64,000 bases of DNA from Nemophila menziesii (taxonomy: Eukaryota; Streptophyta; Magnoliopsida; Boraginales; Hydrophyllaceae). Below the pieces are notes generated by a model. The model was not told where the DNA came from and did no database searches. It saw only the letters and a program-made list of their open reading frames with translations. Shown piece after piece: positions 47,377-60,555 of the stretch (its first letter is position 1; the number at the start of each line of letters is the position of its first letter). A program made the position numbers and the translations under genes. The stretch lies in contig JARWIR010000011.1 in NCBI GenBank assembly GCA_029959085.1, forward strand, positions 11,719,840 to 11,783,839, in the 5' to 3' direction.

Positions 47377-49451
47377 TTTAATGAATAATTAATAATTGTA
47401 TTATTTTTTAAATAGAAGGAATTATGTGTTATTAAAGTAACCTAAATATTCAAGTATATTTAAGCCTAAATGTCATAATTAAAGTTTTTTATGTGAATTG
47501 TTGATAAACTTATTGTCATAAAAAATGATAGAGTTATTATCATCAAACTAATCATTGTTTCCTAAAATATTTGTAAAAAGTTTTCAAATATTTGATTTTT
47601 TGTTTGATTTGAGAGAGTGTTTGTAATCACGTAAAAAATCATAAGATTTTTAATACCATCGTCTAATTGATCTTAAGATAAACATAAGTTAGATTTGAAC
47701 TTTACCTCGTCTTTTTCTTTTTAAGTAGCCATGAAAGAAACATAGTTGGCTACATGCTCTTTGTCATCACTTTGGTTTGAGCTATCATCAACCAATGTTG
47801 CATTAATGTTTTCATTGGCTTTTTCTTGAAAAGTTTTGGGAATTTAGGTTTGATATGACCACTCTTATGATAATGATAGCAAGTAAGCTCATCCTTTATA
47901 TAACTCTTATAAGGTTTTCTTGAGACACCACAACTCATAAGCTCTATTTTATTTTGATGTAATACTCACAAATACACACTTATGTCTTGTATAGAATTCC
48001 TCTTGAACTAATATAATCATTTCACCCAGAATAAAACAATAATACACATATCCTTTTTTCTTTTCTCCTTTAAGTTAAAGATTTTTTGGAACTATGAACA
48101 ATAAAATTATATTTATAACATAATGTACTACTAAAATCTTTATTTTATAAAAATATATTCAATAAAAAAAATTATTTAATGAACATATAATACCCACGTC
48201 TTCAATTCTACAATTTACTTCTTAAAATTATATATATATTAATATATTTCTATTATACTAAACTAGTTTTGGATACACAAAAAATATATTCACAATATAT
48301 CTTTTTCTTTAGTTCAGTTCTAATATTTCTCAACACCTTATCATACAGAGTTTGCTCTTTTGATCTTGTGAAATGATTTGCCAAGATGATCAACAATACC
48401 CTCTAGGGAATTCACCCAATTTATATTTAACAGTCAAAATTTTGACTCTCTTAAAAATGTATCATTCATTAGCTACGTATATAAACATGGAATTTCATAT
48501 TTTGAGTTTTTTTATGTTATTATTTAATTAAGATATTTCAGAAATAATATTTATATATTAAGACACAATTTTTTGTTTTAAATAATATAATAAAATTTAA
48601 TATTAAATTTTTAAATAAATTTTTTATTTATAAGGTGTACATATTTTTTTAAGGGTCAATGATCCAAAAAATCAAATTAATATTTTACTTGCCCCAAAGA
48701 ATAATTAATTAATCTGCTAAGTACGTCTTCTCATCAACATCGTTACCTTTTATTCTTGTTTATCAAGAGTTGTGGATGTTTCCTTATCGGAATTCCAACC
48801 CACTTGGAATTAGTAAGTTCAAACTTCTTAATAAGATCTTTGGCTTATTTAGCTTGGTTAAGATAGATCCCATCTTCCATTTTCTTTATTTTTAGTCTGA
48901 GGAAGAAGTTAAATTCTCCAATCATGTGCAATTGGAATTCACTATGCATACTCGTATCAAAATCCTTATAAAATCGTTATAAACTCTTCATCAATTGCAT
49001 TTACCAAATGATCATCAAGTAGATCTTATTTGTTATTCTTCGGTCTGAATTTAGACAAGAAAGTACAATGAGAACACAAATCATTAAGACTTGAATTTGT
49101 TCTTAGCCCTTTACTTCGATCACCAAGTATTAACTTTAGCAAGAGTCCTCTAACATTGTTCCTACTTCTATGAAGTTCTTTGGGAGTTTCATCGTTCTTC
49201 TCTTTAATAGTTTGATTGTCAGAATAAATTTAAGGTTATGATATAATAGGTTTTACTTCTTCTTCAAGTTGATGGAACTTGGTATATTCAACTTTTATAT
49301 TTTTTCACTTTCTTTTAAAAGAATTTCTTTCATCAAAATCAACGTGCATGGATTTTTATATAATATTTGTTTGTTGGTTGTACATTCTAAAATAACATGT
49401 AGTGTAATTAATAGTTAGTTTTATACAAAAGTTTGATAAATTCTCAATTAG
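47377..49451 (-). mobile_element. 2.1 kb tandem unit 1 of antisense copia fragments
   Basis: First unit of a direct tandem duplication (offset about 2076 bp). It contains the antisense zinc knuckle segment (47938-47840; ELTCYHYHKSGHIKPKFPKL, second Cys replaced by Tyr), the common gag segment (48290-48425), a truncated antisense reverse transcriptase piece (48720-48965) and a linker piece (49000-49345). It is the internally deleted relative of the 44.8-46.9 kb copy. The sequence around 47500 is an empty version of the site into which the 7.1 kb copia element inserted. Confidence 0.85.
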
Positions 49452-51535
49452 ATTTAATGAATAATTAATAATTGTATTTTTTTTTTAAATAGAAGGAATT
49501 ATTTGTTATTAAAGTAACCTAAATATTCAAGTATATTAAAGCCTAAATGTCATAATTAAAGTTTTTTATGTGAATTGTGGATAAACTTATTGTTATAAAA
49601 AATGATAGTGTTATTATCATCAAACTAATCATTGTTTCCTAAAATATTTGTAAAAAGTTTTCAAATATTTGGTTTTTTGTTTGATTTAAGAGAGTGTTTG
49701 TAATCACGTAAAAAATCATAAGATTTTTAATACCATCGTCTAATTGATCTTAAGATAAACATAAGTTAGATTTGAACTTTACCTCGTCTTCTTCTTTTTA
49801 AGTAGCCATGAAAGAAACTTAGTTGGCTACATGCTCTTTGTCATCACTTTAGTTTGAGCTATCATCAACCAATGTTGCATTAATGTTTTCATTGGCTTTT
49901 TTTTGAAAAGTTTTGGGAATTTAGGTTTGATATGACCACTCTTATGATAATGATAGCAAGTAAGCTCATCCTTTATATAACTCTTATAAGGTTTTCTTGA
50001 GACACCATAACCCATAAGCTCTATTTTATTTTGATGTAATACTCACCAATACACACTTATATCTTGTATAGAATTCCTCTTGAACTAATATAATCATTTC
50101 ACCCAGAATAAAACAACAATACACATATCCTTTTTTCTTTTTTCCTTTTAGTTAAAGATTTTTTTTTTGGAACTATTAACAATAAAATTATATTTATAAC
50201 ATTATGTACTACTAAAATCTTTATTTTATAAAAATATATTCAATAAAAAATATTTATTTAATGAACATATAATACCCACGTCTCCAATTCTACTCTTTAC
50301 TTCTTAAAATTATATATATATTAAAATATTTCTATTATACTAAACTAGTTTTGGATATACAAAAAATATATTCACAATATATCTTTTTCTTTAGTTCAGT
50401 TCTAATATTTCTCAACACCTTATCATACAGAGTTTTCTCTTTTGATCTTGTGAAAGGATTTGCCAAGATGATCAACAATACCCTCTAGGGAATTCACCAA
50501 ATTTATATTTAACAGTCAAAATGTTGACTCTCTTAAAAATGTATCATTCATTAGCTACGTATATAAACATGCAATTTCATATTTTGAGTTTTTTTATGTT
50601 ATTATTTAATTAAGATATTTCAGAAATAACATTTATATATTAAGACACAATTTTTTGTTTTAAATAATATAATAAAATTTAATATTAAATTTTTAAATAA
50701 ATTTTTTATTTATAAGATGTACATATTTTTTTAAGGGTCAATGATCCAAAAAATCAAATTAATATTTTACTTGCCCCAAAGAATAATTAATTAATCTGTT
50801 AAGTACGTCTTCTTATCAACCTCGTTACCTTTTATTCTTGTTTATCAAGAGTTGTGGATGTTTCCTTATGGGAATTCCAACCCACTTGGAATTAGTAAGT
50901 TCAAACTTCTTAATAAGATCTTTGGCTTATTTAGCTCGGTTGAGACAGATCCCATCTTCCATTTTCTTTATTTTTAGTCTGAAGAAGAAGTTAAATTCTC
51001 CAATCATGTGCAATTGGAATTTACTATGCATACTCGTATCAAAATCCTTATAAAATCGTTATAAACTCTTCATGCATTGCATTTACCAAATGATCATCAA
51101 GTAGATCTTATTTGTTATTCTTCGGTCTGAATTTAGACAAGAAAGTACAATGAGAACACAAATCATTAAGAGTTCAATGTGTTCTAGCCCTTTACTTGGA
51201 TCACCAAGCATTAACTTTAGTAAGAGTCCTCTAACATTGTTCTTACTTTTATGAAGTTCTTTGGGAGTTTCATCATTCTTCTCTTTAATAGTTTGAATGT
51301 CAGAATAAATTTAAGGTTGTGATATAATAGGTTTTACTTGTTCTTCAAGTTGATGGAACTTGGTATATTCAACTTTTATATTTTTTCACTTTATTTTAAA
51401 AGAATTTCCTTCATCAAAATCAACGTGCATGGATTTTTATATAATATTTGTTTGTTGGTTGTACATTCTAAAATGACATGTAGTATAATTAACCATTAGT
51501 TTTATACAAAAGTTCGATAAATTCTCAATTAGATT
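49452..51535 (-). mobile_element. 2.1 kb tandem unit 2 of antisense copia fragments
   Basis: Second unit, nearly identical to unit 1 by eye. The boundary sequence TCTCAATTAGATTTA occurs at the end of both units (49442 and 51525), fitting unequal crossing-over or replication slippage between short repeats. It has the same antisense zinc knuckle (50015-49915) and the same truncated reverse transcriptase piece (50800-51050). Confidence 0.9.
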
Positions 51536-53015
51536 TATAAATTGCTAATTTCAAATGATATGGCTCAACAATTTTAGTACAATATTAAAAAGAGTATGAA
51601 GAACGTACATTTAAGAAAAAAGAAGAACCTGCTATGCTGATATTACCCAACAGAAAACTCTAATGTATATGTTCATTTAAAAAAAGGTAGAACTATGAAT
51701 GATATCTAACATATCCATTCTAATTAAAGAAAAAAAGAGTATTGTTATAATGATAATTTGAAAAATAATTGCAGAGTAAGTGTAATCGTATGATGTTAGA
51801 GGAATTTTTTGTGTATATGTTATATAATTTTATTGAAGGATTTTTTGTTTGGTGAGATTCTATGAAATTATTTCATGTGTTGACACTACACAGGTGATGA
51901 TGTTCAAGAAGCAAATATGCATAGACGCAAAACTAAGTTATAATCTAGAATTAAATTATTTATTTGTGATTTTTGGTATTATATTTACTATTATTCCTAG
52001 TCATTTATGGTTAATTTTTGTTTGTTATAATATTTTATTGAGATTAATGAAAGCTCGTTATATGTTTTTCTCAATATTGCAATAAACCCGCACAAGAGGA
52101 TCTTCCTGTCAAAATTTATGAAAGTGTGTGAGTTTTCTTAATTGATTAAAGATTAATGATTTTTTATCACCACTTATAAAAGTGACAAATCTTCATTATT
52201 GATTAATAACTAATGAATAAAACATAGTTTTAATCTACTAATTTATTGATATAAGGATATTCTAATTCAGAATTAGTTTTGGAATAATATGTCATTGATG
52301 GGATTCCACAACTAATTTTTTCAAGAACGCTATAACATTAAGTTTCGTATCTCTTAATTTGCATTTATATGGACCAAAGTTTTTAATTAATAGATTTTCG
52401 AAATGTTTTTCTTAATGGGTATGTATGACTGTTGAAGTATAATTAATCTATGTTGATCATGTTACACATCATAACCATATGACAGAGTTTTTGTTGCAAA
52501 TGTAAACTGTTTTGTGTCCTGAATTTGATACAATTGTATTTTCTTGGGTAAAATACCAAATACCTTATAGTTTGATAAAAAAAAAATCAAAAAATCCTAT
52601 AGTTTTAGTTTAGTCAAATACACTCTATGGTTTTTTAAATCGCGATAACTCATGACATCAATCATCTTAGTGACATAATCATAGTAATTATTTTGACACT
52701 TTTCAAGATTGATTTATTTACATTATTTTCTTTGTAGAGATATGCACAAAATAACATGGAAATTCGAGTATAACTTCTATCAAGCAATTAATTTACCAGG
52801 ATTTCATTGATTAATTTGGCATATCTTTTAAAATAAAATAACTGTATTCATAAAAAATTCATAACATTAGGGGTAGATAAGTCGGAAAACTAAATAAAAT
52901 TATAAAATGCACAAATTTTTTGGATAATGTGTGTAAACTTTGCAGACAAATATTATAAACGTGTGACCTCCCTTGTAAATATGAAAAAACTTTACTATTT
53001 CGATAATGTAATAAA

Positions 53016-53024
53016 TATAATAAT
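53016..53024. repeat. Mutator-like element target duplication, left (copy 1)
   Basis: TATAATAAT; its partner is at 54932-54940. Confidence 0.75.
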
Positions 53025-54931
53025 GAGATAATTTCTAATTAAGTCCAAAACCCAATAAATCGTGTCTTAAAAATTTTATTCTAAAAGTTTGAATGAACAA
53101 TGTCAAAAATAATTTTTTTAAGTTTATAGTATACCTAACATAATCTTATACAATCATAATAACAAAATTAAAGACAAATTAAATGTATACAATTTGAAAA
53201 CGTTTTAAAACAATTAAATTCAAGCCATATACTTATCTCTTCACCACCGCATTGTCAAATATAAACAAAAAAAAATAAGTAATCTCTATCACTAAGACAC
53301 TTACCTGCACAAAGAACCTCCGCCATTATCGACCATTTGTTCAGGCCACCAAATACAGAGCCCAATAGAATATTTTCTCTCCAAACCTCTCACTTTCACA
53401 AGTAATAGCCGCCACGCATGGACCATTCTTCTCCATCTTCTGTTTATGCCATTAACAATCAACTGCACAATAGGAATCTGCACCACTTGTGCAAAAGAAA
53501 ATGAGGCCACTTGTGGACAATTCTCCAACATTTTCCATGGGCATGACTATTCCATCAACAATCTGAGCCCACTTCTGATTTTGCTGACTTGATCACCTAT
53601 ACAAGAATCCGCTGCCATGCATGGAGTTTTTTACAGACTTTGGCTATGCCATTAACAATAGAGCGTCCACTCGTGCAAAAGAATCCGTTGCCACTCTTGT
53701 ACCATTCTTGTTCATTGGGCTTGACTATGCCATCAACAATTTAGCCAACCAAACACAGAGCACACTTCAAATTTTGTTGACCTATGAGATTAAATTCTTT
53801 GCAATATTGCTTTGTTTTGAAACCTATGCTCTTGAATGATGATCAATAGAAATGAAAATTGAATTTTTCTAAGAAGGACCAATACAGTGATATCAAATAC
53901 AATGAACATTGTCTAATAAAAGGAAGAATGATGTTAATTAGTTGAGTTAGATGTTATTTAAACATATCCAATCCATATGAAGGAAGGGATAAGAACAATA
54001 GAAAAAAAGTGGTTCCTCGGCAATATGATGGATAAGACACTAGAGTAATTTTTTTTTTTGGGTCAAGAGAAATAAAGTGACAGTAAAGCACGACAAGAAG
54101 GGTTGGTGAAGCAGATAACAAGGTATTGTTGATCGAGACGTCGCCGTGAAAACTAAGTGCTACAAAAATTCCTTACATCTTACATCTGCAAAGGTAAAAA
54201 AAAACTTTTTTATACCATCCAGTAAGAGTTTGTTACGTTGTTATTGCAAATTAGTTCACATTATTTACCTTTATCGTGTGTAATTTGATTCGATATATTT
54301 CTTCAATAATTATATTTCTTCTTATTAAGTTACCTACTCTTATGAATATTCTCTTGTAATAAGAAGTTTGGATTTTGAAAAGTTATTGTGATTTAAAAAG
54401 AGTTATGTTTATATCCTTTTTTATTTTTTTGCTTTTGGAGACTTAAGTAACTCATGAAATATGTTTGTATCCTCTTCAATCGGAAGATAAAAGTTGAAAG
54501 GGTGTTGAAGAAACTTCTAAAGTATTGTTTTTGAATGAGATTCCATTTAACTACTTTATGTAGATGATTTTATTTTATCAAAGTTCTCATAGTCTTTAAA
54601 GAATTTTTGTTTCGACTTAGACCCGTCAATGGAGCCCACGAGCCCACTATGATGAAATCGCTTCCAGCCAAGTCCTTACATCCACAAGGAACCACAGCCA
54701 GCAAAGGGGGTTATTGTAACGGGCTGTTGTAATGTAGTGCTTTTATTATAAAGATGGAGTGTTTTATGATTTCAAGCTGTCGATTTAAAAAAAAATATTC
54801 CTTATCAAAGTTTATCAAATGGGCGGTCACTTAATATAGTAAGGGTATTCCAGACTATAAATATTATAAAAGTGGGCTAAACTGTTGAAGAAAGTTTTTT
54901 TTGGGTTGTGGACCTTTTGAATTAATCACCG
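53025..54931. mobile_element. Non-autonomous Mutator-like element, copy 1
   Basis: A 1907 bp insertion splits a repeat that is continuous at 43.88-43.92 and 47.19-47.21 kb. It is flanked by a perfect 9 bp target duplication, the length typical of Mutator. The ends are imperfect inverted repeats: GATAATTTCTAATTAAGTCC at the left, and TGATTAATTCAAAAGGTCCA read inward from the right, both followed by ACCC. There is no transposase. The interior (53290-53790) carries degenerate repeats around CTATGCCATTAACAA and CAAACACAGAG. A GT-donor-like boundary after a GGTTCTTTGTGCAG motif on the minus strand (53310) hints at captured gene sequence, but I recognise no product. Confidence 0.72.
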
Positions 54932-54940
54932 TATAATAAT
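54932..54940. repeat. Mutator-like element target duplication, right (copy 1)
   Basis: TATAATAAT. Confidence 0.75.
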
Positions 54941-55250
54941 TTGTTATTTTGGATAAAAGAAACTCTTAATACAAGTTCAAGTGCTACTAAGTTAATTATG
55001 GGTTTCGAACGAACAAATATAAAATTACCGAGTGAATCAAATATTTGTTTCCTTATATAATATAACAAGTATACTCCTGAAGTAGCTATATCAAAAATTA
55101 AAATTTACGAAATATTATGATATTAGTTATCTCATAATTAAAGAAAATAATGAATTATTGATGTAAAAATCATAATTCACGTTTCATTTACTCAATATTA
55201 TTTCCTAAAATGATTAGAATTATAATCCCAAAAAAATGAATGTAATCATT

Positions 55251-55554
55251 TGAAAATGTAAATAAATATTATGACAATATTCGACTTGATAACATCACGT
55301 TCTATGGCTCAAGATGATTCCCGGTAATGGATAAATTGCATTTCTTGTAGTGGGTGTTGTATTTTCCAGTCCATCTTAAATGGTTATGGAAATGAACATG
55401 GTAGGACTAAATTTGATTAAATATTGTATTCTACGGAAAAAAATATTCATTGGAGTGAATAAATTTGCATTCCTGAAGGACTGGTACGTCTTTAAGTGTG
55501 TACTTGAATCAACATTGTAGTAATCATAGCAATCGTTGCAGAACTATCCTTTAA
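55251..55554. other. Junction between S2 and S1'
   Basis: Non-coding AT-rich sequence; its counterpart in the next unit would lie beyond the window end. Confidence 0.5.
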
Positions 55555-55794
55555 TTCATTAGTGATATAACTATTGCTAATAAAAATAAATTTCTTACCA
55601 CATAAGATGAATCGTGAAGAATATTATAAAATTAAAAAGCCACAAAATATATCACAAATGACTTGTACTAAGTATTTTTTCTTTGAGTATACTCAGTACT
55701 TTAACTAAGTATGGGACTTATACTCAGTACTTTTACAATTTATTTTAGGTTTATGGGGGTTAGTGTTGCCATTTCTTTTCAAAATTAATTTTGG

Positions 55795-57060
55795 CTATTT
55801 ACATAGATAAATCATGAAACCATATTCAAGTTGTTTATGATATTTAAAATCACCCACAGCGTGATCATCGGGTTCACTATAGGTAAAAGTGTGTAGATCA
55901 AATTTGGAAAAAGGAAATCTAGAAGAGGAAAATATATTTGACGCTCTCACAAAAATGATTTTAGAGAAAGTTAGATTAACAAAGGGATAAAACAAAAACC
56001 ACCCTTCTCTTGATGAGTAACTTGGCTTCCCAATGATTAATCAAAGTATTTTTCTCTTTGTATTAACTTTAAACAATTCCTTTAAGATCATTTCAATTTC
56101 CAAAAGAAAGGAATTTTATTTGACAATGACAGAGTTATTATCCTCAAGATCATCATTGTTTCTTAAATAAATTTGTAAAAAGTTTTCAAATATTTTATTT
56201 TTTGTTTGATTTAAGAAAGTGTTTGTAATTACGTAAAAAAATCATACGATAATTTAATACCATCATCTAATTGATCTTAAGATAAACATAATTCAGAGTT
56301 GGATTTTACCTCATCTTCTTTTTCTTTTTATGTAGCCATGAAAGAAACATAGTTGGCTACATTATCTTTATCATCACTTTGGTTTGAGCTATCATCAATC
56401 CATGTTGCATTAATTCTTTCATTGGTTTTTCTTTGAGAAGTTTGGGGAATTAAGGGTAGAGATGACAACTCTTATGATAATGATATCAAGTAAGCTCATC
56501 CCTCTTATATCTCTTATAAGGTTTGCTTGAGGCACCACAATCTGTATATCTTTTGTGTCTCATAAGCTCTATTTATTTGATGTAATACCTACCAATACAC
56601 ACTTATGTATTGTATAGAACTCCTCTTAACCTAATATAATACTTTTACCCAGAATAAAACAATAATACACATATAATTTTTTTCTTTTCTCCTTTTAGTA
56701 AAACATTTTGTTTTTGGAATTATTACAAATAAAATTATATTTATAACATTATGTACTACTAAAATCTTCATTTTATAAAAATATATTCAATGCATATTTG
56801 TTATTTAATAAAAATATAAACCCACATCTCTAATTATACTCTTTACATTTTAAAATTATATATATGTATATTAAAATCTTTATATTATACTAAACTAGTT
56901 TCAGATATATAAAAAATATTCTCTCCATATATCATTCTCTTAAGTTCAGTAATAATATTTCTCAACACCTCATCATCACGAGTTTGCTCTTTTGATCTAG
57001 AAGAGGTAATGGATTTGATAAGATTATCATCAATACCCTATTGGGAATTTACCTAGTTTT
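55795..57060 (-). mobile_element. Ty1-copia gag remnant (antisense), S1 copy 2
   Basis: Same decayed gag region as 1-1425. 55995-55795 encodes VRASNIFSSSRFPFSKFDLH. The zinc knuckle segment (56540-56450) is better preserved than in S1 copy 1 but out of frame. 56925-57055 is the common gag segment. Confidence 0.7.
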
Positions 57061-58719
57061 TTTGTCTTTTGTCAAAACTCTGTTTAGACAAGAAAAAATT
57101 TATATTTAACGTTTGACACTCTTAAAAATGTTACCTTCATTAACTACGTATATAAATATATAATTTCATATTTTATTTTTTAAAAATTTTATTATCTTAT
57201 TAAGATATTTAAAAAATAACATTTATATTTTAAAACACAATTTTTTAAAAATAATATAATAAATTTTAATATCAATTTTTTTAAATAACTTTTTTATTTA
57301 TAAGGTGTACATGACCCAAAAAATCAAACTAATATTTTACTTGCCCCAAAGAATAATAAATTAATCAGTTAGGTAAAGATTACTTCTTTAACTTCTCTAT
57401 TACATTTAATCAAATACTAGTAAAAAAACCACCACCTCCTACCGTCCCAACCCATCAATACCCACAAATGTAAAGCTCTAAATCAAAATTGTCAACCATG
57501 TCAATTTGGATGAACTTCCCAAAGTAATATCCATCATTCTCGTTTGTTTTTCATTGCTCACCTTTTCCAAATATTCTTCCGATCCCAACCCATTGTTGAG
57601 GCTCAAGTCTCACCTCGTCTTATTTCACCTACGACCACCCGTTTTCTTGCTAAACATAGTTATTAAATCATATGATAAATGAAGATGATTAAACAACGTA
57701 ACAACCCTATTTAACTAGATGCTTGAGAGAGATGGTGGGTCATGGAATGTAGTTATAACATCAGTTTGGTTGATATTCATTTGTATGTTCCTAATGAATG
57801 GGTAAACAATATTCAATGTTAATTAGCATGATACAATTTTGCCTTAATGTCTAGGAATAAAAATATATAAAACATCAAATAATCAATTTAAGACAAATAA
57901 GTGAAATTTTAATCTACATAAACATTCAAACATGAAATCAGCTTTATTTAAAATTTAATGTTAATCGTTGTCTTAACATTAGTGGGTAATTGAAGTTTCA
58001 TGACTTAAACTTGGGTTTTTTTCTTTCTTTGCATAAATTCAACAATTAGAGAATTTTTTGAATTATAAGAAACCTGACTTCGAAAAATTGAAGCGGATGC
58101 TAATTTTGTGAGAAAAACTGTCAGATGGGATCAATCCCATCAACAAACATTATTCGGTGTAACAAAAATTAATAATTTTGCCTTAACATTTTTGTGTTCT
58201 TGACTTTCTGTATGAGTATTCTAAATATATCTTTGTTTTGAGTTTGATTGTTTATTTTTTTTAGTGGTAATTTTCTTTTGCCTATATTCAGGTTCAATAT
58301 ATGTATTAATACAGTTTTATTGCTATCAACTTGATAAAGGAAGATATTTCTTGAAGTAATCATAATTCCACGCCTACAATAATAATAACAAGGTCTAGAT
58401 TCGAGATAAAATTATGTTTATATTTTATGGCTGATGATTTCATAATTATATCATATGACAAAATTCTAATTGATTTTTAAATGTATATATCTTACTTTGT
58501 GTTCTTAAGTTACTGTTTTATATGGACTAAACTCCAAATTTCAAAAATTAAGCGTGTTGATAACTTGTTTGATATAAGTACTATAGTAGCATGAGATTTT
58601 TCTAGCATAGATATTTCAGTGTCTAGTTTATCTAATTTGGGTAACAATATTTAAGGGACTTTTATTGCAGACTTAAGTGTTACAACTCCTATTGGGGTCA
58701 TAAACATGATTGTGGTTGT

Positions 58720-59545
58720 TGCAGATGATACAAATAATTTTCATCAACTGTCTAAATCCTATCAACATACTTAATCCCATCAACTATATAAGTCCTATCA
58801 ACTGTCCAAACCCTATCAATATTCTAAATCCCATCAACAATCTAATTTTCATCAGCTATCTAAATTTCATCAAAAGACTAAATCCCATCGGGTATATTAT
58901 CTCTCTGTATCTGATCAACTGTTTAAATCCATAATCATTCTAAATTCTTCCATAAACATTATTAAAATCCCATCAAACTGTCTTAGTCCCATCATTTGTT
59001 TAAATTCTGAAATCTCATCAACTACCTAAATCCCATCAACTGCCCAAATTCCATCAATAGTCCAAATCTCACCAACATTCGAAATTCCACGTCTTATGGA
59101 TCAATAATGTTTATGGGATTTAGACAATGTTGATGGAGTTTATACAGTTTATAGGGTTTAGAATGTTAGTAAGATCTGGAAGGTTTATGGAATTTATACT
59201 TTTGTGAGATTTAGTTAGATGTGATTTAGACATATAATGGTGGAAGGTTTGTGGAATTTAGACTTTTGTGAGATTTAGTTAGATGTGATTTAGACAGATA
59301 ATGATGGAATTTTTGGTATTTAGTCTATGATTGGATTTATCTAGATAAGAGTTAGAATGGTGATTGGATGAATAGTTGATGATATTTAGGCTGATGGGAT
59401 TTAGATATTTGATGAGACTTATATCATTGATGGATTTAAATATGTTAATGAAAGTTAATCTTTTAATGAGATTTAGGCAGACATGGGATTTAAACATTTA
59501 ATGTGATTTAGACTTTTAATTGGATTTAGACCGTCTTAGAATGTT
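58720..59545. repeat. Palindromic minisatellite, copy 2
   Basis: The S1' counterpart of 3100-3910: CTAAATCCCATCAACTG-type units on the plus strand to about 59090, then the complementary GATGGGATTTAGA-type units to about 59520. The right array has expanded by an additional duplicated stretch (AATTTAGACTTTTGTGAGAT recurs at 59192-59215 and 59256-59280). Confidence 0.83.
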
Positions 59546-59789
59546 GGTGTGTATGTGAAAGCATGAAACATATCATATAGTGGAAGAAACAATGGAAACC
59601 AATAAATGTCTGAGGCTCAAACTACCATTTTATCTTTGCATTTGAAAAAAGTGAGATGAATATAAATTAATTAATTATATAAATAACCAAATTACTTATA
59701 ATATTTAATTATTTAAAAAACATCGAATTTTATGAAAAATACAGATAACAAAGACTGACATATAGAAAGTGAAGCTTATCGATCAAATG

Positions 59790-60555
59790 TAAACCTTTAT
59801 CAATAAAACCACTTATAAAGGAATTTTTTACATACATTTGAAATAATTTAAAATACATGTAATATGGAAAATTTAGTAGTATACGCGTAGTTTCTAATCT
59901 AGTTGCGGAAGAAAATGTATCATCAAAATGAATACCTTACTCTTGGATATACGCTTGTGAAAAAAGTCGAGGTTTGTTTCTAGTTATGGTATTTGAATAA
60001 TCAAGCTTTTTTCAAAGTACCCATCATGTTCCAATGATAGTATTATCAATAGGTTTTTCAACAAGATTCTAAATATTTATTTTTTCAAATTGATATAACT
60101 CTTCATGCATTGCCTTTACTAAATGATCATTAAGTAAATGTTATTTGTTATTCTTCGGTTTGAATTTAGACAAGAAAGTACAATGAAAACACAAATCATT
60201 AAGAGTTGAATGTGTTCTTTGCCCTTTACTTGGATCACCAAGTATTATCTTTAGCGAGAGTCCTCTTACATTCTTCCTACTTCTAAGAAGTTCCTTGGGA
60301 GTTTCATCATTCATCTCTTCAATAATTTGAGTATGAGGATAAATTTAAGGTTATGATATAATAGGTTTTACTTCTTTTTCAAGTTGATGGAACGTGGTAC
60401 ATTCAACTTTTTAATTTTTTCACTTTCTTTTAAAAGGATTTCCTTCATCACGATCAACGGGCATGGATTTTTATATAATATTTGTTTGTTGGTTGCACAT
60501 TCTAAATTGACATGTAGTGTAATTAACCATTAGTTTTATACAAAAGTTTGATAAA
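59790..60555 (-). mobile_element. Ty1-copia reverse transcriptase/linker remnant (antisense)
   Basis: This corresponds to 45.28-45.94 kb: the antisense FINGFIDK and ATRLE-type segments at 59790-59940, then the linker region before the reverse transcriptase (60080-60480). It joins S1' at GATCAAATGTAA without a clear repeat, so it marks a rearrangement breakpoint. Confidence 0.8.

Larger units (their letters stand above)
51779..55250. repeat. Tandem unit S2, first copy
   Basis: This stretch recurs at 60556-64000 in the same orientation with an offset of about 8.77 kb, including the Mutator-like element inside it. Together with S1' and the copia piece at 59.79-60.55 kb it forms one repeating unit (51779-60555). 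An open stretch at 51849-52085 (VDTTQVMMFKKQICIDAKLS, then hydrophobic residues) has a counterpart at 60627-60821 but no recognisable family. Confidence 0.9.
55555..59789. repeat. Segmental duplication S1, second copy
   Basis: Matches 1-4141 in the same orientation. Here S1 lies directly after S2, and the S1 sequence is followed at 59790 by an antisense copia reverse transcriptase piece that the first copy lacks. Confidence 0.9.

Noticed and set aside
51849..52085. 78-codon frame with hydrophobic C-terminus, also seen at 60627-60821
   Set aside because: It occurs twice only because the DNA is duplicated; the second copy ends early and no family is recognised.
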